A DNA stretch of 64,000 bases from Saturnia japonica (Eukaryota > Arthropoda > Insecta > Lepidoptera > Saturniidae): positions 11,228,985-11,292,984 of the forward strand of contig CM065329.1 in NCBI GenBank assembly GCA_033032175.1, given 5' to 3'. The notes below the pieces were generated by a model. The model saw only the letters and a program-made list of their open reading frames with translations, ran no database searches and was not told the origin of the DNA. Positions 20,301-35,300 of this stretch are shown one piece after another. The first letter of the stretch is position 1. Each line of letters opens with the position of its first letter. Position numbers and translations under genes: made by a program.

Positions 20301-23300
20301 CTGCTCTGCTCCTAGTGGTCGTAGCGTGATGTTATATAGCCTATGGCCTTGACTATACCCTAGAGAACACATGTACAAAATTTCAGGATTATTAGTCGAA
20401 TAGTTTACCCGTGAAAGCGTAACAAACAAACAAACTCACTTTCACATTTATAATATTAGTTAGGATAGGTACTTTTTGGAATAAACAATGTTGGGGCATG
20501 TTAACTACCTGCTTATCAGGCAGATGATAGCCTTTTCATGTAGATATTAATAAAAAAAAATTGGTTTTATTTTAAAAAATAGCACAACATAACATTATTT
20601 AGCTACAATGTTCTGTTTACCAGTTGGGCTGCCACAAGTAGAGATAAATCTCTGTACCCTGTCAATAAATGATATATTTCACTTGAATAGATTTTAAATG
20701 ATTGGTTTTAGGTAATACCATGCGTGCAAGGGATTCCAGGGGGGATGTACCCTGGCCGGATGATCAGAGTGCAGGGGAACACCCCTCTAGGAGCCCAAAG
20801 GTGAGTCTGCTGCAGTGCAAATCTTCATTATTTTCTTTGTACTGATCAAATTATTACTCCAACTCATGTTTATATTATTTGAAATCTCGAGTCACTTGCC
20901 TTATGATAACCTAATATCAATAACATTCAACTGTGTTATTCTTCTTCTTTATATAATGGCAATGTGTGTGTAAACACAATTCCGCCAATGTCAGGTATAT
21001 AGAACCATAAACAAAGGAGATTTATCCTAAACTGTGTCATTCTTAGGCCTAAATATTGTATAATGACTTTAAGTTTTCTGATTGGCGCGGAGTTCGAATC
21101 ACTTTACTCACAGATAAAACAGTTTTAATTTAATACAAAATAAGATTACATAAACGATTTTTTTCAGATTTCTATTTTCTGGACTTTTTAAATAATTCTT
21201 TTTCCAGAATCATACTAAGTACACAAAACAGACAAGCAAGAGTGTAAATAACAGATTTATGCGCCATCTAGTAAATAATGCAATAATTATTTGATTCTTT
21301 TGATTACTTTGAAAATACGTACAGTTTGTTTATTATTTATTATATTTGCTGAAAGATGGCGCGATTTCTATTATTATTATTATTATTTTATATTTATTCC
21401 ATGACAATCGCACTTCAGGAGTAAACTTCAGATTTGAGACGCACTTTTTTTATTAGTCTTGATTTTTATCTCATAAGTCACATGATTGGAAGCACCAATC
21501 AGAAAACGTGAAGTTTTCTTTCGGTAAATATATACAATGAAGTGTTATTAGGTGGCTATTTGATAAGTGACACTAAAATGAAGACTAAGTGAGGAAATAG
21601 CGTTTTTAAAATTTTATGTTATAGAAATTTCACAACTAAAATTTTAGTAAAACCAGTTTTGCACTTTAACCAACGATACCTTTAACCTTACGTTTTAATT
21701 ATTTAATGATGACGTCGAATGTACGATGTATGTGAATCAAATAAAAACCAGAAATAGAAAAATATAATTTTTTTAGTGAAATATTTTTATTGCAGTCTGG
21801 TTGTTTCGTTTCCTTTTAAATCATTTAGCTTGTTTTAAAGGCAGTTTTGTTTAACAAGCGATGGCCAGGACGACGCATACTGGCCACCGTGAAAAACGAA
21901 TGTGTCGCAGAACAAACAAAATACGCGTCGTTTCTGGCTATCGCTCGTTAACAGGGGAAAAATTTTGGGCTCCGATATTTAACATATATAAAATCTGACA
22001 GATTCGCCATCAACCTCCAATGCGGCCCCAACACGGACCCGAGAGACGATATCGCTCTCCATCTGAACTTCCGCTTCGTCGAGATGTGCGTCGTGAGGAA
22101 CCACTTGACGGCCATGAGCTGGGGATGCGAGGAGACTGGGGGCGGGATGCCTATCTCTAGGGGTGATTCCTTTGAGGCTCTGATCCTCTGCGAGCCACAG
22201 TCTATCAAGGTGTGTTGGATAATAGAATATTTTGAAGTAATGATAGCATCGATCGACGTGTGTTCTAAACCTACAAGCCTGAGATTGAGTATACAGGCTT
22301 GAGCATGGTGGTAATTTTCTAAAGCCTGCCTGGGTTGTGGCCATAACGATAAACCTATTAATTATTATTATTACATAATAATACAATAATAAAGCCTTTA
22401 CTTGACGGTAATAAACAATTTTTTTTACATACATAAATAAATCACGACTTTTTACCAACGGGTTAGGCAGAGACCATGTCCTTCCACCTGCTACGATCTT
22501 GGCATACCGCTTTCGCTTCTTCGACATTCATAAATCTTTTCATGCATGCTCGTCGGCTTAGAGCACTCTTGTCCTGACTTTTTTCAGTTTAATCATTCTT
22601 CTTTCATTCATCCTCTTAACATGCCCAAACCATCTAAACATCCCTTTTTCACTCCTAACATGCCTCTAGCGCTCTCATTTCTACTGCATTTATTTTACTT
22701 TCATTATTTTACTTATTTTTTACATTTGTTCCTAATTATTTTGCCTCAACAAACCTGTGCATGTGCCATTTTTCGCAAAAGCTTCCTCCGACAATGACAG
22801 TTTAAATCTGTCACCAGCCACTCTTGTCTATAATTTGCCACTTGCCCCAGCCATAATTTTATCCACCCATCTTATAGATGACCTAATGTGATATGTTTTG
22901 TCATGACTTGTAAACAAAAACAAACTTATATAGAGTTAAAAAAAAACAGAGTGCTTGGCAATACTGTAATCAACTACTTCACGAGACTAGCTTGGATTGA
23001 GTGCCCCACTTAATTCGATATCGAGCCTTAATTCATTAATATCTAACTTTATCGATAACAGAGACATCCTTAACTAAGACTATTTCAGTGCTGTAAATTT
23101 TTTTAATCTTTCAATAAATGAAACTTATTTTGTTTTTTACTAGACTGCGTAAAAGGAGGGTTATGTTTTTCAAAAGTATGTGTATGTCTATTTCTTCTGT
23201 AGCCTAAACGGCTTGATGGATTTTAGCATACTAGGTGTCGTTAGATTCGTTTATTTGTGGGAGTGACATAGGCTATAAAATATTTAAGTACGAGATCTAG

Positions 23301-26300
23301 AAACGAAATAAAAAGCAAAAATAGAAAAAAAAATTATCAAGTGTTTTTGTTGCAGTCGGTTTCTTTTGTTTCCTTTTTAACAATTTAGCTTGTTATCAGA
23401 TTGCGTTAAACGGAGTGCATTTTTGCGAGTTCCTCCACCGGGTTCCTTACCAGCGCATCTCGCACTTGACCGTCGACGGTGATGTCATGATCCAGCTGAT
23501 CGGCTTCGAAGGCGCACAGCCTCCACCGACCCAGATGTACATGGTGAGTGTGGATAAACGAAAATCATATATTATACAATCATCAATTCAGGTCTCTTAT
23601 ACCCATAATATATTAAGCGGCCGAGTTAATTTACCCACTTTTATTTCGTATTAGTTTTTTTTTTGTGCGGAACTCTAACCATTATTCTAAAGTAAAAGTA
23701 TTCTAAGTTACTCTTTAAAACATCAGCTATCGGCCAGTGAAAGCCGTCAAAATTGGTCCAACCGTTTCGGGAGATTATCCGGAACAGACAGACAAAAATT
23801 TCGTAAATTGTTTTTTTGTTATAGGTATCTTATAGACTTTCATATTGCGCATTTAATAAAAAAAACTGTTGTGTTTATATTACTAACATGTACTAATTGA
23901 TAATTGTCATACACAAAAGTAATATGTTAACTTGCTTTTAGTATAATAATTTCACAGTACTCAGTAAGATGTCTTTGTTGTAGTCCGAGCCTCCAGCATA
24001 CGGTGCGTATGGCGCTCCGCCACCGACCTACGGAGCACCCGGCTATGGAGCCCCACAAGGTATGACTATACAAAAATAAATGTCTCGGAAAATGCAACAC
24101 TGTCAAGGTTCTAGGTTATATTATATTCAGATGGTATTTATATTATATTTAAGTATTTGCGATCCATGTGTAGGTTTATGGGGGCCCCTTATGATTCACA
24201 TTAGCGCTCGCCTCAAATGCTCGTGACTCTTCCCATACCACCGTAATCCAGGGGAAAATACAAAGTGTAGATTTTTTGGCGTTTGGCGTTTAGCGATTCG
24301 GTCGGCTGGTATTAAAGCGATTTATGCGTAGATGTATCTTCCAGTGTCATTGCTCTTTGAAATTCAATTGCAATCAGTGTCCCGATATTTTTATTAGGGA
24401 CTTTGATGATCTCGAAGTTGTTCAAATTGCAGACATTCACTATAGTTTTTTTAAATAATTGAGTAGGGATATTTTGGTTTGGGGTTAAATGTTTTTTTTT
24501 GTCACCACTTTTGTTACAAGGTAAAATCTTAATTCATTTTTGGGTGACTCTTAAATTTTTCTGAGAGCACATAATTAATTCATTCTAATTTTTATTCGGG
24601 GTTAAGTTGTGCCTACAATTCTCAGAATTCTTATTAATATTGGACTCTCTTCATATACTGAAAGATGACTTTTTTTCTGATATCATTTTTATTGAAAAGG
24701 TAAAATTTTAATTCATTTTTGGGTAAAACTTTTCGACTGTATATATGTTAGACTTTTGGCATGTTTGAATTTTGTTTAATATTTATTATAATGTTTTTTT
24801 ATTAATTCTTAACACTAATATACTAATTTTGTCTGGTTTTTCTTGATTTTTGGTGTTTGCTATGGTTACAATTTTAAGCAGTGTAAATTATCTGCAGAAG
24901 TGTGAATATTATTAAGTGATGAACTTTGGGTGCACATATTCTTTGAAGGGTTTCTTTTGTCTATTTATACTCAAATTAATAACATTTAATTTAAAAAAAA
25001 AACTAATTAGGGCTATAAAAAACATATAAGACATAATAAAAAACAAAAAACCTTTATGCGCGTTTGAAGTAAACCTTTGACATTAAAGAAGATAATATTT
25101 TGATTATACTAAAAAATAAGTCGCTTTAGATTTCACCGACATTTATTGATAACGTATATTGATATACTGTCATATTTACACTTCTATCATTACAAATAAG
25201 TTAATTTATTTGTTCTCAAAAAAAGAAAAAAAGATTTTCCGTCCTAAAAAAGATCTAAGTTACTCTCAAGACGCACTTAAAGTATAGCTTTACTTGAAAA
25301 AAAATTATTAAGGAAGTATTATTTTTGAGGCAACTTATAAATGAGAATTGCTGAAATAATTACTATATTTTAACATTGTTTTTTTTTTAACCGAATACAA
25401 AAATGGATTACTCAATTCACAATTTTTTTTATAGCTGTAGAGCCATAACTTCTTTGTTTATGAATCGATTTGAAAGATTTTTTTTCTTTTTTGTTGGATA
25501 TACCTCAAGGGTGGTCCAAGGGTTTCATTGGCATTGGACTTTCAACTTCGAAGATACGCCAGGGAACTTTTCAAAATCTGATTTTCTTTTTTGTTAAAAG
25601 ATGTTTATTATATTAATATTATTTTCTATTTACACTGTTTATAGTTTCGGTGTAACATAATTTTTTTACTTTTTTCGGACATGTCAAATGTACCATTTTT
25701 GATAATTAAATTATTACAAAAAACTATAATTTATATTTGTACATCATTGTACATCATAATTTATATTCAGTTATAAATTTGCTCAGTATTTTTTCTCAAA
25801 TACGTCTACTTTGTTTGGCAGTAGATGATAATGAACGTAGTTCGCGCTCGCTTGGTTTATACGCTTTTGCCTTTTTTTAATTTTAGTAATTTATAAAGTT
25901 TGAAAATGAATTAGTACAATACTAATTATTATATTTGGGCATGGGAAAGTATGTACGTAAGTTTAAAAAGTTTTGAAGTTAATTGATAGTTGATAGAGGG
26001 AGAATTATATGCTTTTTTGCCTTTTTAATTTTAGTAATTTAAAAGGTTTGAAAATTAATTAGTACAATACTAATTATTATATTTGGGCATGGGAAAGTAT
26101 GTGTACGTATGTTAAAAAAGTATTAAAGTAAATTGTTACAGGGAGAATTAGATAACTAACACAATTAGATTTGCTAGAAAACGCCGTTTTATTTTGTTTT
26201 CAAAAGTTGCAGTAAGTTTTCGGTACAACAAAATTCATTATTCTTATATAGTCCGCTAATAGCAGGATTCAAATTTAGTTTTGTTTATATATTATAATAT

Positions 26301-29300
26301 GCATATATTAAATATAATCTGTCACAATTTCATAGGATAATTTTATTAACTTTGTTTATGAATAATGCTATTTATTAATTCAACGTTTTAATTTTACAGT
26401 CTTTTATATAACAATCTTATGTATTTCAAACATTGCCATAATATTAATTATTTAAACGGTAACTTAAAACAAAGGTTAATATTTCCGATAGAGGGCATAT
26501 TACGCTTGTCGGCGCTAGTGGCCGTAAATGCCAAGCAAAGTAGAGTATAGAAATATGTATACATTAATTTGGCAAAGTTACAATAATAACGATTTCCACT
26601 AAAGAATAATCCCAACATAAGTACAGAAGCATCTTAACTATGTGTAATAAAGTTTACAAGTACCTTTTATTTTTACCGACGGTGGCGCCACCTTTTCGTA
26701 TTCAATCCATTATAAATACTTAATATTTCACAAATACGATTAATTAAAACGAAATTAATAAAATTGTTTATAAAGAAATTACGTAGTACCAAATTGATAT
26801 TAGCCATACAAACATTTTACAAATTATTATGTGGTTAAAACACTACTTATTGATTATTTTTCAAGTAAATACGACTTTTTATCAATAGAAGGCGGGTCAG
26901 CGGAAATAATATCGGTTCACCCACGGTCGCTTATAAAGAAATTACGTAAATACTAATCACAGAAAATTATAGTATGTCTAATAATATTTGACAATAATTT
27001 AATATTTAATAATTTTTATTTATTTAATATAAGTACAGTGTAAACTCTTTATAACGAAACTCAAGGGACTGAGCATTTTTTGTCGTTATATGGAGTGAAC
27101 AAAAAAACAACCAAATTAACAAGAATTTTTAATATGTATGTCTTAGATAATAAATGCTTATAAATTATTGTTTACACATATAGTCTGATAACTTTGTCTG
27201 ACGGTTTTTGCTATGCCAGTACTTGTTTTGTATTATTTTTTGTATTCTATTCATATCTAGATATATGGTGAAATCGTCTTCCTACACATTTCTTCGTAAT
27301 AGAGAATGGCGTATCGCTATAAAGAGTGTTTCAATATGTGGGTTTTAACGCAAACCAACCAAGTTGGGCTCACTTCAACGTTATAGGCAGTTTATCGTTA
27401 TAAAGAGTTTACACTGTATATGCATACATCATTTATATTTCTGAAGTACTAAATTGTATCGATAGATAGCCTTTTAACGGGCGCGCCCGCTTAGAACTAT
27501 CGGGAAATTTGAGAAAAAAAACATGTACGTGTACAAACAGAACTACAGATTTATCATTATAAATATAAAACGGAATTATCTCGCATCGAATGAAAACGTG
27601 AGTGAATTAACAAAACAAAATTTGTATATTCATTGTAAAGGTAAGTTAGATCACGATTTAATGATTTATTATTATTGTTAATAATGATTTATGTATTCAC
27701 TACGCTTTATGTATATTTTCTTAACCATAATCTACGCTAAGTAGTCTCGGCACAACAAGTTTTTCACTTTCTTAATGGCCTCAAAAGATTATTATTAACT
27801 AGCAAAATTATTAAAGAGGAAACAAAGAACCCGACAGCAACAAAAAAAAATATTTTCCTAATTTTGCTTTTTATTTGATTCTAAATATTACATAGCATAT
27901 GTCACTCTTACAATTAAGACGAAACTAACAACACCTCGTATGCTAAATAAAATCCATCAACCCGTTTAGGATATAAAGCGTGCCAAAGAAATAGACATAT
28001 GTACATACATGCGCTCGAAAAATATAACCTCCTCATTCGCAGTCGGGTAATAAAAAGAAAAGGTCGACATATGTCGGATTCTTAACAAGAAATACAACAA
28101 GTGTTGTCTTATTGTGTTTTTAATATTAAAAATATACAATCCACACAACACAACAAACTTAACTTTGGTCTTTCGAGCCGGATACTTTCCTCTATCAGCT
28201 GTCATCTCAGTAACCATCATAGATTTAATATATTGTATAAATCGGCAACTCGAAAAATAAAGAGCCTTAGTACACGTTTGTGTTAAAACGAGATAGGAAT
28301 ACGAGACCATTTTCGTATGTGATATCGGCCTACGTAAATCTTAATCAAAACAATTGTAGATTATGTTTTCAAAATCGAATGTTTTAAAGTGTTCTGTTAA
28401 TATTTAGTAGAGGTGTTTAATTGTGGCTGCATGTAATTTACCTGGATGTAATTCGTATAACAAAGAAAATCAACAAAATAATACGCACACTGATGTATTC
28501 CATTTTTGGTCTCGTCTTATTCAACCTGTTATCGATCCATACTTTCTTCTGTATTCCTCTACTCTTATATTCATTCACCTTCATACTTCACACTGTTCTA
28601 GTTATATAACTTTCATCCCTCATGACATGTGCGTACTACGCTAATACTCCCTCTGATGTACTCATTTCTAGTCTTATCCATTCTAGTTACACCACACGTC
28701 CATATTAACATTCGCATCTATTTCACGTGTAATCTTCTTTCATCCGATTCTTTCGCTGCCCAGAACCCGGATCCATACGAGAAGTCCTTTAATGGTTTTA
28801 TACACTTTCCCTTAAACTTCAGGCCCATTCTTGAGTTATATATTATACTCGAGACTTGTCTATATATGTAAGTAATATATGGAAATTGTTTATTATACTT
28901 TGAAATCCGAACGAGTTCTAGTAATTATGTAATTAAGTAAAAAATAATTATTTAATTCCCATCCCTAATTATTTTATAATAATAATTCCGTAATTATTTA
29001 CGGAAAAAATATAATTGAAATTAATTGTTGTATGGTCTCTTTTTATTTTGGATTTGGTATCTGTGTAACATACGGTAATACTTGTAATAATAATTTTTAA
29101 TATTTTGATAAAAAATAGAAAACAAGAAGTATATTCTTTGTCGAGTTTCTTGCTGCTTGTTCTCGATGTTGTATTTATAAAGAGCGTACCCGGCATTGTT
29201 ACTTATGTCTGAGCAAAGTTGTACCAATTGCGTCACTCCAGGTACCAAGGTAGTTTCTTGCATCATTGAGATGCTATAAATAAAGATAAAGAACATACTT

Positions 29301-32300
29301 TTTCTTGCTGGATCTTGGATAAGGTTGTACTGAAACTAGAAAATTGCATAGGAATTACAGTAAAAACTCGATCACTTTTTGAAATGTATTGTATTATATT
29401 ATTTTCCCATGGGCATTTAATACACTTCCCGTTTCTCGAATAATGAATCGTAAAGCGCATCTTTGTCTTAATAAGCTGTTTATTTTTTATTTATTTATGC
29501 TTTATAGTCGCATTTATTAAATATTGAAGTTTGATTTATAATACGCTTTACTAATAATTGATATAGTTAACAAGTTGAACTAGTACTATGTGAATAAATA
29601 ATTATGGTTGGGGTATTTGGTTGTATTAATTATAATATTTGGATGTGCTTGTTTTGTTTATCCATACCTGTTATAAATATCTCACACTGCTCGTGATATA
29701 TTATTGTAAATATGTACAAATTGACAACAAGTCATACACAAAAATAGTATTACAATTGTATCAAAGATTTGAGCTCAATGGAAACTTGATTATGTTCTCA
29801 AAACTATTTTGTTTTTATGAAATTTCATGGCAACTCAGTATACGAACCATCAGTTCCATACTAAGTATTCATGTCCGAAGGTCATGTTAATTGCTGGGCT
29901 TTCAGTATAAATTAACTTAGAACTAGCTGCAACACGGCTTCGCTCACGTGGACTATATAGAATGCCATCGATCGGGCGCACGCGTGAATCTTGCTCGTCC
30001 GCTCCCGATTATTTTAAAGACAAACATGCTTATTGTGGGTGTTCCTTAGAAGATAGATATATACACCCGCTAACTTTTGTGTAGGTCTTTTTAATGAGTA
30101 CAATTATGTAGTACATTAATTTGATATATACCTTACGGTTTACTCAGCGTAAGCCATTTAAGCGTCCGAAATGTTTCATCATGAACAGTTTTTTATTTTA
30201 TTTGTTCGGATTCCTAATTTTTTTTTTTCTAAAATAAATGTAGCCTAAGTTACTCCTTATAACATCGGCTAACTGTCAGTGAAAGTCCCATCGAAATCAG
30301 TCCAACCGTTTTGGAGATTACACGGAACAAACAGACAGGAAAAACATTTTAATTTTTTTTTTTAAATACATATACTTTATGTATATACTTTAATATGCGT
30401 TTAGAAAAAAAGCTGTTACTGTGATATTACAAACAGACACTTCAATTTTATTAAATAATAAGGCAAAGTGTAGTTTTAAGCTGAACTACTCGGGGCTAAC
30501 GTTAAGACGTTTCTCTCGGTGACGTTACAAGTAAACGTCACGGTAAAACATCAAGGTGCGCCCATGAACTACGTCATGCAAAAGTTGATCATTTCACATT
30601 CCCTCGATCCTTAAATAACCACGCTATTACATGTTTCCAATTTCAATACATATCTATTGCTTGCGACTCACTGGTCCCCCTAGTCCATATGCTTAATGTA
30701 AGGTTGCCAACTTATTGTAGACGCGAATAAAATATATTTCACGAAATGGAAATGATAAAAAATCTGTATTTATAAATGAATATTTTTGAAGTGAAAACTT
30801 CTTTTAGCGCGGTACGCATATTTTTAGATGAGAAAAAAACTCGGGACTCGCGACACTGTTACGAGACGCAGCTATAGTGTGTGCATATATTCACGTACAT
30901 ATAGCAGACCGCGAACGCGTCTTTCATAAAAGAATATTAAATCTATTTTAAAGTTTCTAATAATTAATAAAATACAATTCATAACCCAATAACCCGAGTA
31001 CCCATATAAAAAATGTTTAAGCGCCAAAATAAGTTTTCACTTCTGTCAGCACTCCCGGAGTGCAACCCGTAATTTTTTTTTGTTTTACGTAAAAAAAAAA
31101 AACGTTTATTGTATGGATGATGTAGGTTTATAAAAATATACTTATTACCCTATTAACTCTGAAAAGATCAACTTTACACAAATAAATATTTTTGTCGCAA
31201 TACATTATGCTTCAAAATGTTCGGGTGTCGGAGTGTTACTGTGATTTATGTTAAACCTTTTTTTATTACGTTGGCAACATATTTTCATGCTTTTTTTTCT
31301 TTTGGCGCAGGCTTCTACTGACGTGCTCGTAGATTTAGCTGAAGATTTAAAAATGTTGGTGTGAAGAGGTAGTGTATATAATTTTTTTCCGTGTTTATTA
31401 AAAAAAAAATAATCATTCGGGATAAATGCGTTGTTGAAACTTTTGAAAATTGTTTTGAGGTTTGAGGCTAAATTTTTTTTCCTCACTAAAGGCATTAGTA
31501 TTTTTTATGTGGTTTTCTTTATTGGCTCTAGATACCCTATATCCAGATAGCTTTTTTTTTTCAATTATATTAAACCTATTCATAAACAGTTATGTGATAC
31601 TATAGAATTGTAATATTAAAAGATTGCATTTTGCTTTAAGACGCTAATTCTCTGGAGGCGTCAGAATTAGTTTTAATTGGTGTCCATTCGTTTTAAGAGA
31701 TGGCGAAATAGATTGTTTGAATTTTCTATGCTGTGTTTTTTTAAATCCCACTGAGTAAATTGACTATCACCGATGTCGGTGGTGATGGTGGATCATTATG
31801 TGAATGATAGTGATGTCTGGAAGTGACTCTCTCTCTCTCTGTGCATCCACTAAATTATTATTATTGTACCTGTAATTATATTAACATTTGTACAAAAAAA
31901 AAGATAAACCCGATCGAGTTTCTTACCGGTTCTTCTTGAGGTACCTGGGACGTTTTCCGAACCGGCAGTAGTATTTTGACATTTATAAGGGCCTAAATTG
32001 AATAAAGATTATTTTGATTTTGATGTCAAATGAAAATAAAGTTGGCATATTTGTTTTTATAGTGTGCTACCGTGCATTTTACGTTATAATTATTTTAATC
32101 GTAAGATTTTAAATACTGAATTGAGTGTTTTTGTTTATTAATTGATATATTTTGTTTAATTTAACTTAACATACCCGATAATTTAGTATTATCATTATAT
32201 AATTCAGGAAATTATAGAATGTATATGGCGAACAAAAACAAACAAGAACACTTTTGGCTCAAGAGAGACGCGATTTTGCCTGTTTTTTTCGGCTTTTATA

Positions 32301-35300
32301 TTTGGAGGCTTCAATGGTTTTTCAGAAAAACGTATCAATAGGAATTTTCATCTTATACGGTTTTACGATTAGTTCCGATTGGTGAGATCATTGTTTTAAA
32401 AACACAATAAACTCTCAGCAACACATGAAATGTCTTTTTACTCCGTGGGAATAAAAAAACTTGCTATAGTATAAATTAATTACAATATATAATTTAACAA
32501 ATGGCCATTAGGTATTACGAGAAAATGACAGTTAAAATTGTAAATCTTATAACAACATAAATTATGTTACATTGAAAACTAGACATAAATATGCATTGTA
32601 TTAGCCACAACGAGGCCATTGGTACCATTATAAAAAGAAACAGGCCCGAAGATAAAAAAACCAAAGATAATTTTCTTACACAACTATGTGTCAGTTTAGT
32701 GCTGCCAACTCTGCAGAATCCAATTCCATGATCGGGGAATAAATATTAGTGAAAACACATTCTTTTAGTGAATAGTAATATTGAAAAAAAAGCGAACCAA
32801 CATAATAAATCCGAAAAGGTTAACGTACAAAATCAGTTCACCGCGCTGCCATTACGACCGGCCGTCTCATTTGCTATATGATTTTGAATTTCATGATATC
32901 ACGTGAACTTAAATAACCTGGTGATAAATTCTGTCAGTGTTGGCAACACTAATTCGGCAATTTACAGGCGGTAACTCGCTAATAATTTTAAACAAATAAA
33001 TTAGAGAATTAATAGATCAACTCTTTCTTTTTCAGGTGCCTTGTAATAAGAATATATATAGAGATGCTGGAAAATAAGGATTTTAGCATTTTAGCACTCT
33101 TGAAGTCTCGTACCTCGTCATACATTCGCGCGCGCAAAATATCTATTAGATTATGGTAGTTTATCTGGAAATTTCAACTCAATATATTAGCTCTGGTTGC
33201 CAAGAAACAGTTCATAGTTTTCCTTAATTACTCGAAATAAAATTTATTTAATATGTGCGTTTATACAAATCCAGCATACATCAAAATGTTACATTATGCA
33301 GTCTATAGTTAAATTCACAAGAGTTACAAAACATATCATTGAAGCTTTTTGAAAGATTGACTCATAATTTTTTTTTTTATTTGTAAATTGTTCGCTTATA
33401 TAATATTAACTTTTATTTCGCACAAAAATATTAGTATTATAAATACTGGCAATACATATTAATCTAAAATATTGACGATTAACTTTTTTCCTACAATAAT
33501 TTATTGTTACTAATTATTATGTTAAAATTAAATAACTTAATCCGAGGGTACGGTCTAATAATTATCGTTCTTAATTATTTTTCCCGTGTGATGTTGGCAA
33601 CACTGCTCACGTTACCGCACGCCGTATAAAGTGACGCACGCATGCGACTCCATTTCAGCTAATGTGCTAACATCAAAAATAACAATTTGCATTTTGTTTC
33701 TTTTTTTTATATTCATGTGTATTTAGCGTTTAAGCTTAAATCTATATTAATGTTGATTCATATACTTTTTTTAAGGTTAAATAATGTTGCCAATTAACAT
33801 GTTATTGAGCCAAAAAATATGTTAAATTAAGGGGGACGTTAAAATATTAAGTAAGAAGATAGGTGATTTTTTAAAATAGTTTTCTTTTTGTTTAAACCGT
33901 AGCTTTTGTACAAAATTTGTGTGTTTTTAAAAAAATAATTTAAGCGTATTTGTATCTCGGTTTCATAGTATTTTCAGCTTAATTTTGAAACATATCATTT
34001 TTCATCATAAGACGATCCGGCGTGTGATCTGTTTTAAGGGATATTAAAGATTAAAAGAAAAAAAACAATATTTATTTAAATAACAAATTGAAGCTTGCTT
34101 TGATAATATTTTGACGGCTCCAGATATTATTTAGACGCGGCTATCTTGAAAAAAAATTACAATTGTTTTTCATGTAATCAAAATTCAAAAAAGCTATTAT
34201 TATTAAGTTGTTGTATTCGTATTTTAGTTTTTTTTTGTGTAATCTCGTTTTTTAAACTAATGTTAAAATAATAGTATAAAGAATCTTTTTTACTTATATA
34301 TTTTTTACAAAAATTTATTGATTGTAAGGGAATGAAATAGAAATACTTTCCAGTTTCTTCATCCTTTTGTATTAAACAGTAGAAATATTTCACAAGTTAA
34401 ATATAGTGTTTACTGAAATTTCGTTTATTTTATTTGTTATCGTCACGCTTTCACCATTAACGGATTTGCAGTAACTGTAGCTCTTTAAGAAACTCTATAA
34501 AAGCACAAAGTAATTTTTAAATCATGCTTGGGTTTTTTCTTCTTTTTGCTTACTGAAATTAATATTCTGTATTCTGTTTTAATGAGATATATAAATAGTA
34601 GAAACATTCTGATTTGATCAATTTATTTGTTGGTAGTAGTAATTTTAAATTGAACATCTACATTCACAGATTAATAGAATTTCAGTGAAAATTTTTTTTT
34701 TTAATAAAGGCTTTAAGTGGCGATTTAAATGCCCTGGACTGCTGTTTTTTTTTTAAAGTTAAAATTCAACTGAAACAGAATAAAGAAAATAAGTTTCAAT
34801 TTTGAATCCGGTCTAATTCTTATATTTTATAAATAGATACATAATTAAAATATAAATTTTTTACCCTTTGTTAAATAAGGCTAAAGTATTTTTCGATGTG
34901 TTCCTCTTCCATATTTGTTTCGTTCCAACTCGAGGTATCGCCGTGTCTCTATAAATGGTGATACCGGATAAGTGAAGCGTTCCTACATATTTCCCTGTCC
35001 TGTGAGTCGCATGTGATCCAAAAAGTTATACTGAGCTCTTGTTGTGACATTTGTGAGTCATAATATGTTACTCACGTAAGTGACTCATAAAGTCATAATC
35101 GGTATTTGTTAAGTTATTGTCGAAAAGAAAATACGGGGAATATAAATATTCTAATTTTAGTCTTGCCAACCTATCTTGAGATTTAATTTACCACAACCAT
35201 ATTCAAGCGATTAGACATTATTTTATGGTTATCCTAGTACCTATAGTTTTATGTCATAACTTAATATCGCGTTAGTAAAAATGGTTGCCGTTTTACAGCA

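Noticed and set aside
22084..22302. Galectin exon 3 as an independent gene starting MCVVRN
   Set aside because: It cuts the recognition domain in half. Exon borders at 22002 and 22209 restore the complete motif set.
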